A stretch of 64,000 nt of DNA, taken from Mesorhizobium xinjiangense. Lineage in GTDB: Bacteria; Pseudomonadota; Alphaproteobacteria; Rhizobiales; Rhizobiaceae. Every line of letters starts with the position of its first letter. Position 1 is the stretch's first letter. Shown here in pieces: positions 26,887-36,893 of the stretch. The notes under the pieces were generated by a model, which made no database searches, was not told the origin of the DNA, and saw only the letters and a list, made by a program, of their open reading frames with translations. Both the position numbers and the translations under genes were made by a program. Where the stretch lies: the NCBI RefSeq assembly GCF_009749525.1, contig NZ_WOAC01000005.1, forward strand, positions 124,001 through 188,000. The letters are read 5' to 3'.

Positions 26887-28364
26887 CTGAACGACTTTCT
26901 GCACGCACCGTCTTGCCGGCCGGTGTTGGCGCGCCCGGTTATGAGCGTGCCGGGCGCAAATCAGGCATCGTCCATCTGGGAACGGGCGCGTTCCACAAGG
27001 CGCATCAGGCGGTCTATACCGACGACGCGCTGGCGGCGTCGGGCGGCGACTGGATGATCACCGGCGTCAGCCTGCGCTCGGCCGACGTGGCCGGGACGCT
27101 CAATCCGCAGGACGGGCTCTACACCCTCATCATTCGCGACGGCGAAGGCGATGCGGCGCGGGTTATCGGCAGCATTTCCAATGTCTTGGCGGCGCCGGAA
27201 GAGCCGGAGGCGGTGCTCGACGCGCTCGCGGCACCCGAAACCCGCATCGTCAGCCTGACGATCACGGAGAAGGGATACGGCATCGATGCGCGGACGGGCG
27301 GCCTTGACCGCGCGCATCCGGCAATCGCTGCCGACCTTGCCGATCCGCGCCAACCCCGGAGCGCAATCGGTCTGATCGTCGAAGCGCTGAGGCGCAGGCG
27401 CGAGCGCGGCCTCGAGCCGTTCACGGTGTTGTGTTGCGACAATCTGCCGAGTAACGGCCGCGTCGTGGCGCGTCTGGTGCGTGAGTTCACCCGCGAAATC
27501 GATGCAGCGCTCGCCGATTACATTGCCGACCATGTGTCCTTTCCCTCGACCATGGTTGACCGCATCACGCCGGCGAGCACCGACAAGACGCAGGAGGACG
27601 TTCGGCGCCTGATCGGCTGCGAGGATCGTGCAACCGTCGAGACCGAGCCTTTTACCCAATGGATCGTCGAAGACGATTTCGTCGACGGGCGGCCGGACTG
27701 GGAGGCGGGCGGCGCGCTCTTCGTGAAGAATGTCGCGCCTTACGAGAAGATGAAACTCCGCATGCTGAACGGCAGCCATTCCATGCTCGCCTATTCCGGT
27801 TACATCGCCGGGCACAAATATGTGCGCGACGTGATGGCGGATGGCGATCTCGGCGCTCTTGTCGCGCGGCATATGGCCGAGGCGGCGAAGACGCTGGATC
27901 CGGTGCCCGGCGTCGACCTCTCACAATATGCCGGCGACCTCGGCCGGCGCTTCGCCAACCCGGTAATGGCGCACGAGACCTACCAGATCGCCATGGACGG
28001 CACGCAGAAACTGCCGCAGCGCATCATCGAGCCGGCGCTCGCCGCCCAGGAGCGCGGACTGGCGCTCGACGCCTACTGTTTCGCCGTGGCCGCATGGATG
28101 CGCTACGCGCTCGGCGTCGACGAGGCGGGCGAACGCTATGCGTTGCGCGACCCGCGCGAACAGGATATCGCGGCCGCCCTTTCAGGCTGCGGGCGCGACG
28201 CCTCGATGATCGTCGATGCCCTGTTGGCATTACCGGGCTTGTTTCCCGCACCGCTTGTCGAGGCACGTGAATGGCGGCGCGGCATTGCCCGGCGGCTGGC
28301 GGTCATGCTCGGCGAGGGGATGGGTGCGGCGATTGCGGCGGAAGTGCGTGAACACCGCGCGTGA
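26883..28364 (+). CDS. uxuB: Fructuronate reductase / mannitol dehydrogenase family
   Basis: This 493-residue protein belongs to the polyol-specific long-chain dehydrogenases. N-terminal IVHLGTGAFHKAHQAVYTDDAL carries the NAD site. The catalytic lysine lies in FVKNVAPYEKMKLRMLNGSHSMLAYSGYIAG, a family signature. Coupled by overlap to uxuA, it would reduce fructuronate to mannonate, the step before UxuA. A mannitol dehydrogenase is the alternative by sequence alone, but the operon favours UxuB. uxaC (uronate isomerase) is not in the window. Confidence 0.9.
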   Translation: MTERLSARTVLPAGVGAPGYERAGRKSGIVHLGTGAFHKAHQAVYTDDALAASGGDWMITGVSLRSADVAGTLNPQDGLYTLIIRDGEGDAARVIGSISNVLAAPEEPEAVLDALAAPETRIVSLTITEKGYGIDARTGGLDRAHPAIAADLADPRQPRSAIGLIVEALRRRRERGLEPFTVLCCDNLPSNGRVVARLVREFTREIDAALADYIADHVSFPSTMVDRITPASTDKTQEDVRRLIGCEDRATVETEPFTQWIVEDDFVDGRPDWEAGGALFVKNVAPYEKMKLRMLNGSHSMLAYSGYIAGHKYVRDVMADGDLGALVARHMAEAAKTLDPVPGVDLSQYAGDLGRRFANPVMAHETYQIAMDGTQKLPQRIIEPALAAQERGLALDAYCFAVAAWMRYALGVDEAGERYALRDPREQDIAAALSGCGRDASMIVDALLALPGLFPAPLVEAREWRRGIARRLAVMLGEGMGAAIAAEVREHRA

Positions 28365-28380
28365 GCCGGCTCCACGCTTG

Positions 28381-29229
28381 CTACTGGACCACGAAAAAGT
28401 CTTCGATCCGCGCTGCGGCGGCCTTGAGCCGCGGCAGGATGGTGCGCTCCATCTCGGCGCAGGAATGACGTGCCGTTTGCGTGGAGACATTGATCGCGGC
28501 GACGATCCCGCCCGTCCGGTCGCGGATCGGCACGGCGATCGAGCGCAGGCCGAGTTCCAGTTCCTCGTCGACGATGGCGAAGTCGTCGCGTCCGGCCTGG
28601 AGGATGATCGCCTTGAGGCGGGAGCGGTCGGTTTCCGTCTTCGGCGACAGGGCCCGGATTTGCGCCCTGGCCAGGAACGCCTCGACCTCGGCAGGCGAAA
28701 GGCCCGACAGCAGTACGCGGCCCATGGCGGTGCAAAAGGCGGGAAGCCGCGTGCCGACATGCAGCGATACCGACACGATGCGGCGGCCCGGCATGCGCGC
28801 CACATAGACGACATCCTCGCCCGACAGGACGGCGGCCGAGCAGGATTCGCTGAAGGCCTGCGAAACCTCGCGCATGAAGGGTTCGGCGAAGCTCCATAGA
28901 GGAGCGCCGGAGAGCCAGGTCCGCGCCACCGAGATGAGGCGGGGCGAGAGCATGAATTTGCGGCCGTCCTGCGTCGCATAACCGGTGGCCGTCAGGGTCA
29001 GCAGGAAACGTCGCGCCTGCGCCCGGGTGAATTCCGCCTTCTCGGCCACCTCGCTCAATGACAGCCCGGCCGGATTGGCCGCCAGGATCTCGATGACCTG
29101 AAGCCCGCGTTCCACCGAGGTGACATGGTCGCGATTTTGTTCCGGTGGTTCGTTCACCGAGGCGACACCGTATTTGTCATGGTCCATCATGGGGCCGATG
29201 CGGTTGACATTGCGCAGATTCTGGTTCAT
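28381..29229 (-). CDS. pcaR: IclR-family regulator, PcaR/PobR type
   Basis: This protein of about 282 residues has an IclR winged-helix domain (VTSVERGLQVIEILAANPAGLSLSEVAEKAEFTRAQARRFLLTL) and a C-terminal effector domain (SAAVLSGEDVVYVARMPGRRIVSV, GRVLLSGLS, SIAVPIRDRTGGIVAAINVS). It is divergent from pcaIJF. A palindrome at 29253-29269 between the two is a probable binding site. Start is uncertain: ATG 29229 and ATG 29190 both lack a clear ribosome site; the open frame reaches 29997, but this runs antisense through pcaI and is rejected. By family and position it probably activates pca genes with beta-ketoadipate or a related acid as effector. Confidence 0.82.
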   Translation of the reverse strand: MNQNLRNVNRIGPMMDHDKYGVASVNEPPEQNRDHVTSVERGLQVIEILAANPAGLSLSEVAEKAEFTRAQARRFLLTLTATGYATQDGRKFMLSPRLISVARTWLSGAPLWSFAEPFMREVSQAFSESCSAAVLSGEDVVYVARMPGRRIVSVSLHVGTRLPAFCTAMGRVLLSGLSPAEVEAFLARAQIRALSPKTETDRSRLKAIILQAGRDDFAIVDEELELGLRSIAVPIRDRTGGIVAAINVSTQTARHSCAEMERTILPRLKAAAARIEDFFVVQ

Positions 29230-29252
29230 CTGCGTATCGCATATAAAACATT

Positions 29253-29269
29253 TGTTCGCAATACGAACA
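29253..29269. promoter_or_regulatory. IclR-type operator between the regulator and pcaI
   Basis: TGTTCG-CAATA-CGAACA is a perfect 6-bp inverted repeat in the short divergent gap. Its position overlaps promoter space of both genes, and its sequence resembles PcaR/PobR-type sites. Confidence 0.65.
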
Positions 29270-29316
29270 TTTGAATGGCGAAAGCCGGCGCTTCGAAAGC
29301 TGGGGACATGGCGGCG

Positions 29317-30033
29317 ATGAACAAGATCTATCCGACCCTGGAAAACGCGCTCGACGCGGTTGACGACGGCATGTCCGTCATGATCGGCGGATTTGGCGGC
29401 GCCGGTGCGCCGATCGAAACGATCCACGCCCTGGTCGAGCGCTACAAACGGACCGGCTCTCCAGGACGGCTGACGGTCATCAACAACAATGCCGGCAACG
29501 GCGCGGTCGGCATCGCCGCGATGATCTATGCCGGCATGGTCGCCAGGATGGTGTGCTCGTTCCCGCGCTCCTCCGACCCGAAGGCGTTCACCGACAAATA
29601 CCTGGCCGGCGAGATCGAACTCGAGCTGGTTCCTCAGGGCACGCTCGCCGAGCGCATCCGCGCAGGTGGAGCGGGCATCCCGGCCTTCTACACGCCGTCG
29701 AGCTTCGGCACCCAGATCGCCGAGGGCAAGCCGGTGGCGGAGTTCGAGGGGCGGCCATACGTCCAGGAACGCTGGCTGAAGGCCGACGTGGCGCTGATCA
29801 AGGCCGACTTGGCGGACCGCAAGGGCAACCTGACCTACCGCAAGGCGGCGCGCAATTTCTCGCCGCTGATGGCGATGGCCGCGAAGACCACGATCGTCCA
29901 GGCAAGCCGGGTCGTGGAACCCGGGGGCATCGATCCCGAGCACGTCGTCACGCCCGGCATCTTCGTCGACCGGATCGTCGAGGTGGCGAACCCGCAACAG
30001 GAAGAGGCGCTGCTGCGCGAGGGAGCGAAGTGA
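29317..30033 (+). CDS. pcaI: 3-oxoadipate CoA-transferase, subunit A
   Basis: This 238-residue alpha subunit transfers CoA from succinyl-CoA to 3-oxoadipate. Family I CoA-transferase marks are MIGGFGGAGAPIETIHALV (phosphate/CoA-binding glycines), VCSFPRSSDPKAF, and GIPAFYTPSSFGTQ. I favour ATG 29317, which has a GGGGA site at fair distance; the ATG codons at 29308 and 29275 are in frame, but 29275 would abut the operator and be leaderless. The TGA stop overlaps the pcaJ ATG by one base (TGATG). Confidence 0.92.
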   Translation: MNKIYPTLENALDAVDDGMSVMIGGFGGAGAPIETIHALVERYKRTGSPGRLTVINNNAGNGAVGIAAMIYAGMVARMVCSFPRSSDPKAFTDKYLAGEIELELVPQGTLAERIRAGGAGIPAFYTPSSFGTQIAEGKPVAEFEGRPYVQERWLKADVALIKADLADRKGNLTYRKAARNFSPLMAMAAKTTIVQASRVVEPGGIDPEHVVTPGIFVDRIVEVANPQQEEALLREGAK

Positions 30034-30704
30034 TGACCACGAAATTGACGAATGCGCAGATCGCCTGGCGCGCGGCGCAGGACCTGCCCGATGCGGCCTA
30101 TGTCAATCTGGGTATCGGCTTTCCCGAAATGGTGGCGAAGTTCAAGCCGAAGGGTCGCGAGGTCACCTACCATACCGAAAACGGCATCCTCGATTTCGGT
30201 GAAGCGCCGCCCGCCGGCGAGGAGGACTGGGACCTGATCAATGCCGGCAAGAAGGCAGTGACATTGAATCCGGGCGCGTCGTTCTTCCACCATGCCGACA
30301 GTTTCGCCATGGTTCGTGGCGGTCATCTCGACGTGGCGGTGCTGGGCGCCTATCAGGTGGCCGAAAGCGGCGACCTGGCCAATTGGAGCACCGGGCCGGG
30401 CTCCGTGCCGGCCGTCGGCGGCGCGATGGATCTGGTACACGGCGCCAAGCAGGTCTGGGTGATCACCGACCACGTGACAAAGAAGGGCGAGCCCAAGCTC
30501 GTGGAAAGCTGTACCCTGCCTTTGACCGGTGTCGGCTGCGTCACCCGGGTCTACACCAGCCTCGCCGTGGTCGATGTCGTCGACAAGCGCTTTGTCGTGC
30601 GCGAAAAGCTTGCGTCGATCAGCCTGGACGACCTTCAGGCCGTCACCGGGGCGAAACTGGCCGTTGGCGACACGATCGGCGAACTCAACGTACCGGAGAT
30701 CTGA
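30033..30704 (+). CDS. pcaJ: 3-oxoadipate CoA-transferase, subunit B
   Basis: This 223-residue beta subunit carries the catalytic glutamate in the YHTENGILDFGEAP segment near residue 50, and GGHLDVAVLGAYQVAESGDLANW, both characteristic of PcaJ. It starts at the ATG overlapping the pcaI stop. A long in-frame extension upstream to 29553 lies inside pcaI and is not real. It forms a heteromer with PcaI. SCOT-type acetoacetate transferases are related; the following pcaF supports oxoadipate. Confidence 0.93.
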   Translation: MTTKLTNAQIAWRAAQDLPDAAYVNLGIGFPEMVAKFKPKGREVTYHTENGILDFGEAPPAGEEDWDLINAGKKAVTLNPGASFFHHADSFAMVRGGHLDVAVLGAYQVAESGDLANWSTGPGSVPAVGGAMDLVHGAKQVWVITDHVTKKGEPKLVESCTLPLTGVGCVTRVYTSLAVVDVVDKRFVVREKLASISLDDLQAVTGAKLAVGDTIGELNVPEI

Positions 30705-30707
30705 TCC

Positions 30708-31912
<1,205 letters not shown>

Positions 31913-31916
<4 letters not shown>

Positions 31917-32317
31917 AACATCCAGTCTTCGACGGCGAGGCCAGGAACATGGGAAAAGGCGCGGTCGCTGGTTACCAGCGTCGCGCCGGCCTCCAGCGCA
32001 TGAGCGGCAATCAGCATGTCGAGCGGTTGAAGCGATTTTCCGATGCTTCGCATTTCCGCTCGCAGCCGGCCATAGCGCTCGGCGGTCTCTGGCGTCCATG
32101 CGAGTATCGAGACACGCTCGAACAATGCGCGGGCCATCGCATGAAGCCTGACTGCTTCTTGACGCAGGGCCAGCCCGTAATTCGTCTCCCCATAAGCGAC
32201 CGCCGATATCACGAGCGCATCACGGTCGATCTCGACAATCCGGCGGTCGAGTGCGGGGCTTCGCCCGCGCATGAATGCGCTCACCGCGTTCGTGTCGAGC
32301 ATGAAACGGCGGCTCAT
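31913..32317 (-). CDS. vapC: VapC-type toxin, PIN domain
   Basis: This 134-residue PIN-domain ribonuclease has the acidic set: Asp8 in [10 protein letters not shown], Glu in AYGETNYGL, Asp in [13 protein letters not shown] and Asp in [14 protein letters not shown]. It cleaves RNA (tRNA or rRNA in known cases) unless bound by its antitoxin. ATG 32317 overlaps the end of the antitoxin gene by four bases, giving the usual antitoxin-toxin order. The upstream frame extension to 32422 is inside the antitoxin and rejected. All catalytic residues are present, so it is probably active. Confidence 0.9.
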
Positions 32318-32583
32318 GCGAGCGGGTCGTCGCGTTCTTGAACGCCTTGATCGCGATCTTCCATGAATCCTTCCAGCTCTTCTTTCGGGACAAGGGCGCG
32401 AAGCCGAAAGAACTTGTCCCAATTCCTCGTCCTTTTCGGCAAGGGTGACAGGACTACGTCGCCCGTCTCGGGATCACGCCTGATGGCGACCTCAGTGTCC
32501 TCGAATCGGAACTCGGCAGGCAGGCGCACGGCCTGGCTGCGGCCGTTCATGAACAATTTTGCTGTACGCGGCTTTTCGTTCAT
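32314..32583 (-). CDS. vapB: VapB-type antitoxin, AbrB/SpoVT fold
   Basis: This 89-residue protein begins with the swapped-hairpin DNA-binding fold ([29 protein letters not shown]) seen in VapB antitoxins, and its C-terminal part would wrap the toxin. ATG 32583; the stop overlaps vapC. A palindromic A/T stretch upstream (32600-32619) is the likely autoregulatory operator. Confidence 0.9.
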   Translation of the reverse strand: MNEKPRTAKLFMNGRSQAVRLPAEFRFEDTEVAIRRDPETGDVVLSPLPKRTRNWDKFFRLRALVPKEELEGFMEDRDQGVQERDDPLA

Positions 32584-32599
32584 CGTCGCTCCCGAGGCT

Positions 32600-32619
32600 G
32601 GTATATACCGTAATATATA
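32600..32619 (-). promoter_or_regulatory. vapBC promoter/operator
   Basis: The perfect palindrome GGTATATACC (32600-32609) is followed closely by a second A/T palindrome, ATATATAT. Together they lie 17-36 bases upstream of vapB, where autorepressing antitoxins bind and where the -10 should be. Confidence 0.55.
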
Positions 32620-32657
32620 TCATTGAGGCGAGTTGTGGACAATGATCGTTCGCCACC

Positions 32658-33635
32658 TCATCCCCGCCGCATCCTCGCCGGCGCTTGGCCGAACGCCTTG
32701 GAAAAGGCACGCGAGAAGGCGGCGGCCGAGCCAAAGCCGGTGCGTGCGGCGATGTCGGCCATCGGCTCGGTCGTGTCGAGCACCAGCCGGCGCGCGGCGT
32801 TGAGGCGCAGGCGAAGATAGTAGGCGCCGGGCGTCTCGCCGATGGCGCCGGTAAAGAGCTTTTCCAGCGTGCGGGTGGTCACGCCTATACGCCGGGCGAT
32901 CGCCGAGATCGGCAGCGGCCGGTCGACATGGCTTTCCATCAGCCGGATGGTCTGGGCAAGACGCGGGTCGAAGCCGTCGAGCCGGCCGAGCGAGACGAGC
33001 GGTTGCGCGTCGGTCGCCGCGCGCGCCTGATCGTAGATGAAGACGCTGGCGACGTCGAGCGCCACCGCCATGCCGAGGCGCGAGCGCACCAGATGCAGCA
33101 TCAGGTCGAAGGTCGGCGACGCACCGCCGGCGGTGAAGACCGGGCCGTCGATCACATAGCGGTCCGGCCGGACATCGGCACCGGGAAAGGCGGCGGCGAA
33201 ATCTTCCAGATCCTCCCAATGCGTCGTTGCCGCGCGTCCCTCCAGCAGGCCGGCGCGGCCAAGTAGCCAGCCCCCGGCTTCGACGCCGCCTATGGCGCTT
33301 GCCGCGCGCGCCGCGCGCTGCACGCCCGCCACCAGCGCCGGCGTTGCGGCGAGCCGCGTGCCGAAGCCGCCGACGATGACCAGAACATCGGTGGCCGCAT
33401 CGGGATCGAATGTGCCGTCAACCGCGACAGGCAGGCCCGAGGTGGTGACGGGCGGTTTCCCGTCCACCGAAACGACGGTCCATTCGAAGGCCGGCGCGCT
33501 GCTGACCCGATTGGCGGCACGCAGCGGATCGACAGCCGAGGCGACGCACATGATGGAACAGCCGGAAAAGACGAGAAATGTGAGATGCAGCGGGTCCTCT
33601 GCCGGGCGGAAGATGATCGGCTTTTCGTTTTCCAT
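32658..33635 (-). CDS. GlxA-type AraC regulator, CdhR-like
   Basis: This 325-residue protein joins a DJ-1/PfpI-like domain (about 12-190; VIVGGFGTRL, GWLLGRAGLL) to a C-terminal AraC helix-turn-helix pair (about 215-320; PISAIARRIGVTTRTLEKLFTGAIGETPGAYYLRLRL and MADIAARTGFGSAAAFSRAF). Regulators of this build control carnitine and glycine betaine genes in Pseudomonas (CdhR, GbdR). It is divergent from the carnitine cluster that follows, which makes a CdhR role likely. ATG 33635 has no clear ribosome site, and an inverted repeat at 33637-33653 abuts it, so translation may be leaderless. Confidence 0.85.
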   Translation of the reverse strand: MENEKPIIFRPAEDPLHLTFLVFSGCSIMCVASAVDPLRAANRVSSAPAFEWTVVSVDGKPPVTTSGLPVAVDGTFDPDAATDVLVIVGGFGTRLAATPALVAGVQRAARAASAIGGVEAGGWLLGRAGLLEGRAATTHWEDLEDFAAAFPGADVRPDRYVIDGPVFTAGGASPTFDLMLHLVRSRLGMAVALDVASVFIYDQARAATDAQPLVSLGRLDGFDPRLAQTIRLMESHVDRPLPISAIARRIGVTTRTLEKLFTGAIGETPGAYYLRLRLNAARRLVLDTTEPMADIAARTGFGSAAAFSRAFSKAFGQAPARMRRG

Positions 33636-33636
33636 C

Positions 33637-33653
33637 AATTACAATTCGTAATT
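33637..33653. promoter_or_regulatory. Inverted repeat at the regulator start, divergent carnitine promoter region
   Basis: AATTAC-AATTC-GTAATT is a perfect 6-bp inverted repeat. It sits directly before the regulator start codon and about 100 bases upstream of the BKACE gene, suggesting autoregulation. Confidence 0.5.
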
Positions 33654-33749
33654 CGCAAAGCAATTTGATGCAAGGCGCGCGATGATCCGCCAACGAAATG
33701 ACAGCGCCGACATCGAAAGATCGGCCCTATCGAAACGAGAGGAACGACC

Positions 33750-34667
33750 ATGCCGCTTGCTCCGAACCGCGACGTCTTCATCACCTGCGCCATTACCGGA
33801 TCCGGCGGCACGCAGGATCGCAGCCCGCATGTGCCCCGCTCGCCCAGACAGATCGCCGATTCGGCCATTGAGGCGGCGAAGGCGGGCGCGGCGGTCGTCC
33901 ATTGCCATGTGCGCGATCCCGAAACCGGTGCGCCGCGCCGCGATATCCATCTTTACCGCGAGGTGACGGAGCGCATCCGCGCGGCCGATGTCGATGTGGT
34001 GCTCAACCTGACCGCCGGTATGGGCGGCGACGTGACGTTCGGCTCGACCGTAAGCCCCTTGCCGCTCAACGAGGCGGGCACCGACATGATCGGGGCGGCC
34101 GAGCGCGTCGAGCATGTGCGCCAGTGCCTGCCGGAGCTCTGCACGCTCGATTGCGGCACGATGAATTTCGCCGAGGCCGACTATGTCATGACCAACACGC
34201 CCGGCATGCTGCGCGCCATGGGCGGCATGATGACCGAGATGGGCGTCAAGCCGGAGATCGAGGCCTTCGACACCGGCCATCTGTGGTTGGCCAAGCAACT
34301 CGTCTCGGAAGGTGTCTTGAAGCCGGACGCACTGGTGCAGTTGTGCATGGGTGTGCCGTGGGGCGCGCCGGATGACCTCAACACCTTCATGGCGATGGTC
34401 AACAACGTGCCCGCCGAGTGGAACTGGTCGGCCTTCGCGCTGGGCCGCAACCAGATGGCCTATGTCGCCGCGGCCGTGCTTGCCGGGGGCAATGTGCGCG
34501 TCGGGCTGGAAGACAATCTGTGGCTCGAAAAGGGCGTGCTGGCGACCAACGCGCAGCTTGTCGAGCGCGCCGTGACCATCGTCGAGAATCTCGGCTCACG
34601 CGTGATCGGACCGGACGAGGTGCGCAAGAAGCTCAACCTGACCAAGCGCGCGCCCGTGGCGGCGTAG
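33750..34667 (+). CDS. BKACE-family enzyme, likely dehydrocarnitine cleavage
   Basis: This 305-residue protein belongs to the beta-keto acid cleavage family (DUF849). Such enzymes use acetyl-CoA to split a beta-keto acid into acetoacetate and a new acyl-CoA. Zinc ligands are in VVHCHVRDPETG near residue 52, and family segments TLDCGTMNFAEADYVMTN and EAFDTGHLWLAKQL are present. Next to carnitine dehydrogenase, the substrate is most likely 3-dehydrocarnitine, giving betainyl-CoA and acetoacetate, as known for CdhC-type enzymes. ATG 33750 with GAGGAACG upstream. First gene of a tightly packed six-gene operon. Confidence 0.9.
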   Translation: MPLAPNRDVFITCAITGSGGTQDRSPHVPRSPRQIADSAIEAAKAGAAVVHCHVRDPETGAPRRDIHLYREVTERIRAADVDVVLNLTAGMGGDVTFGSTVSPLPLNEAGTDMIGAAERVEHVRQCLPELCTLDCGTMNFAEADYVMTNTPGMLRAMGGMMTEMGVKPEIEAFDTGHLWLAKQLVSEGVLKPDALVQLCMGVPWGAPDDLNTFMAMVNNVPAEWNWSAFALGRNQMAYVAAAVLAGGNVRVGLEDNLWLEKGVLATNAQLVERAVTIVENLGSRVIGPDEVRKKLNLTKRAPVAA

Positions 34668-34701
34668 GACGCCTGTCCCTTCAAGCAAGAAAGACTCATT
34701 C

Positions 34702-35718
34702 ATGACCACAATCACCAAGGCCGCCGCGATCGGCGGCGGCGTCATCGGCGCGGGATGGGTAGCCCGTCTGGCGCTCAACGGCATCGATGTCGCGATCTTC
34801 GATCCCGACCCGCAAGCCGCCCGCAAGGTCGGCGAGGTGATGGAGGGCGCGCGCCGGGCCTATCGGCGCATGGCGCCCGACGGCCTGCCGAAGGAAGGCC
34901 GCATCACCTATGCGGCCACGATCGCCGAAGCCGTTGCCGGCGCCGATCTGATCCAGGAGAGCGTGCCGGAGCGTCTCGAGGTCAAGCACAAGGTGCTGGC
35001 CGAGATCGACGCACACGCTCCGGCCGAGGCCGTTGTCGGCTCGTCGACATCCGGCATCAAGGCAAGCGACATGCAGAGCGCGATGCAGCGCCCCGAGCGT
35101 CTCGTCGTCGCCCATCCCTTCAACCCGGTCTATCTCCTGCCGCTGGTCGAGATCGTCGGCGGCGAGCAAACGTCCGGCCAGGCGGTCGAGCGGGCCCGCG
35201 CGCTCTATGCATCGATCGGCATGAAACCGGTCGTCATCCGCAAGGAGATCGAGGCCTTCGTCGGCGACCGGCTGCTCGAGGCCGTGTGGCGCGAGGCGCT
35301 GTGGCTGATCAAGGACGACGTCACCACGGTCGAGGAACTCGACGACATCATGCGCTATTCCTTCGGCCTGCGCTGGGCGCAGATGGGTCTTTTCCAGACC
35401 TATCGGATTGCCGGCGGCGAAGCCGGAATGCGCCATTTCATGGCCCAGTTCGGCCCCTGTCTCTCCTGGCCCTGGACCAAGCTTATGGACGTGCCGGAAC
35501 TGACCGACGAACTGGTCGACAAGATCGCCGACCAGTCCGACGAACAGGCCAAGGGCCTTTCGATCCACGAATTGGAACGCATCCGTGACGATAATCTCGT
35601 CGCCATGATGGAGGCGCTGTCGAAGGAAAACGACGGCAAGGGCTGGGGCGCCGGCGCTCTCTACAAGGACTTCGTCGAACGCCTCGGCGAGACGAAGGCG
35701 AAGAGTGGGGAAGAGTGA
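34702..35718 (+). CDS. lcdH: L-carnitine 3-dehydrogenase
   Basis: This 338-residue NAD enzyme oxidises L-carnitine to 3-dehydrocarnitine. The Rossmann start GGGVIGAGWVARLALNGIDVAIFDPDP, the stretch GSSTSGIK, HPFNPVYLLPLVEIVGGEQT and GLRWAQMGLFQTYRIAGGEAGMRHFMAQFGP agree closely with Pseudomonas carnitine dehydrogenase as I recall it. The length covers only the dehydrogenase; some rhizobial versions carry a fused thioesterase, which is missing here. Its last four bases overlap the acyl-CoA dehydrogenase gene. It would act directly before the BKACE enzyme. Confidence 0.92.
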   Translation: MTTITKAAAIGGGVIGAGWVARLALNGIDVAIFDPDPQAARKVGEVMEGARRAYRRMAPDGLPKEGRITYAATIAEAVAGADLIQESVPERLEVKHKVLAEIDAHAPAEAVVGSSTSGIKASDMQSAMQRPERLVVAHPFNPVYLLPLVEIVGGEQTSGQAVERARALYASIGMKPVVIRKEIEAFVGDRLLEAVWREALWLIKDDVTTVEELDDIMRYSFGLRWAQMGLFQTYRIAGGEAGMRHFMAQFGPCLSWPWTKLMDVPELTDELVDKIADQSDEQAKGLSIHELERIRDDNLVAMMEALSKENDGKGWGAGALYKDFVERLGETKAKSGEE

Positions 35719-36881
35719 TGAATTTCGAACTGACCGAAGAACAAAGGCTCATCGTCGAGACCACCCGCGCCTTCGTCGAAAACGAACTCTACCCGCATGA
35801 ACAGGAGGTCGAGCGCACCGGGCATCTGCGGCCGGAACTCGTCAAGGAATTGCAGGCCAAGGCGATCGAGGCGGGGCTCTATGCCGCCAACATGCCAGAA
35901 GAGGTCGGCGGGGCGGGGCTCGATACGCTGACCTGGCTGCTTTACGAAAAGGAGCTCGGCCGCGCCAACTACGCGCTCCACTGGACCTGCGTGGCGCGCC
36001 CGTCGAACATCCTGCTGGCCGGTACGGCCGAACAGAAGGAAAAATATCTCTATCCCTGCATTCGCGGCGAGAAATGGGACTGTCTCGCCATGACCGAGCC
36101 GGGCGCGGGCTCGGACCTGCGCGGCATGAAGGCGAGCGCGGTGCGTGACGGCGACGACTGGGTCCTGAACGGCACCAAGCATTTCATCAGCCACGCCGAC
36201 ATCGCCGATTTCGCCATCGTCTTCATGGCGACCGGCGAGGAGGACAGCCCGCGCGGCAAGCGCAAGACAATCACCGCATTTTTCGTCGACAAGGGAACGC
36301 CGGGCTTTGCCGTGCGCGATGGCTACCGCAACGTCTCGCATCGCGGCTACACCAATTCGGTGCTCGAATTCGACGATTGCCGGTTGCCGAATTCCCAGGT
36401 CCTGGGCGAGGTCGACAAGGGCTTCGAGGTCGCCAATTCCTGGCTCGGCGCGACCCGCCTGCAGGTGGCCGCCACCTGTCTCGGCCGGGCCGAGCGCGCG
36501 CTGTCCCATGCCATCGACTATGCGGCCGAGCGCAGCCAGTTCGGCCAGCAGATCGGCAAGTTCCAGGGCGTCTCCTTCAAGCTCGCCGACATGGCGACGG
36601 AGCTGAAGGCGGCCGAACTGATGACCTGGGAAGGGGGCTGGAAATACGACCAGGGCACCGTCACCGATGCCGACATGGCCATGGCCAAGCTCAAGGCGAC
36701 CGAGATGCTCGCCTTCGTCGCCGACGAGGCGATCCAGATCCATGGCGGCATGGGGCTGATGGACGACCTGCCGCTGGAACGCATATGGCGCGACGCGCGC
36801 GTGGAACGCATCTGGGAAGGCACCAGCGAGATCCAGCGCCACATCATCAGCCGCGCGCTCCTGAGGGCGGTGGGGGGCTAG
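35715..36881 (+). CDS. Acyl-CoA dehydrogenase, probable gamma-butyrobetainyl-CoA/crotonobetainyl-CoA type
   Basis: This 388-residue flavoprotein has the acyl-CoA dehydrogenase folds: helical N-terminus, beta domain with AMTEPGAGSDLRGMKASA and TKHFISHADIADF, and C-terminal helices with the FAD stretch QIHGGMGLMDDLPLERIWRDARVERIWEGTSEIQ, which contains the probable catalytic Glu. It is coupled to lcdH by an ATGA overlap and lies before a CoA ligase and a CaiD-like hydratase, so its likely job is to desaturate gamma-butyrobetainyl-CoA to crotonobetainyl-CoA. The substrate is inferred from position, not from residues. Confidence 0.88.
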   Translation: MMNFELTEEQRLIVETTRAFVENELYPHEQEVERTGHLRPELVKELQAKAIEAGLYAANMPEEVGGAGLDTLTWLLYEKELGRANYALHWTCVARPSNILLAGTAEQKEKYLYPCIRGEKWDCLAMTEPGAGSDLRGMKASAVRDGDDWVLNGTKHFISHADIADFAIVFMATGEEDSPRGKRKTITAFFVDKGTPGFAVRDGYRNVSHRGYTNSVLEFDDCRLPNSQVLGEVDKGFEVANSWLGATRLQVAATCLGRAERALSHAIDYAAERSQFGQQIGKFQGVSFKLADMATELKAAELMTWEGGWKYDQGTVTDADMAMAKLKATEMLAFVADEAIQIHGGMGLMDDLPLERIWRDARVERIWEGTSEIQRHIISRALLRAVGG

Positions 36882-36893
36882 AGGGGGGTGTGC

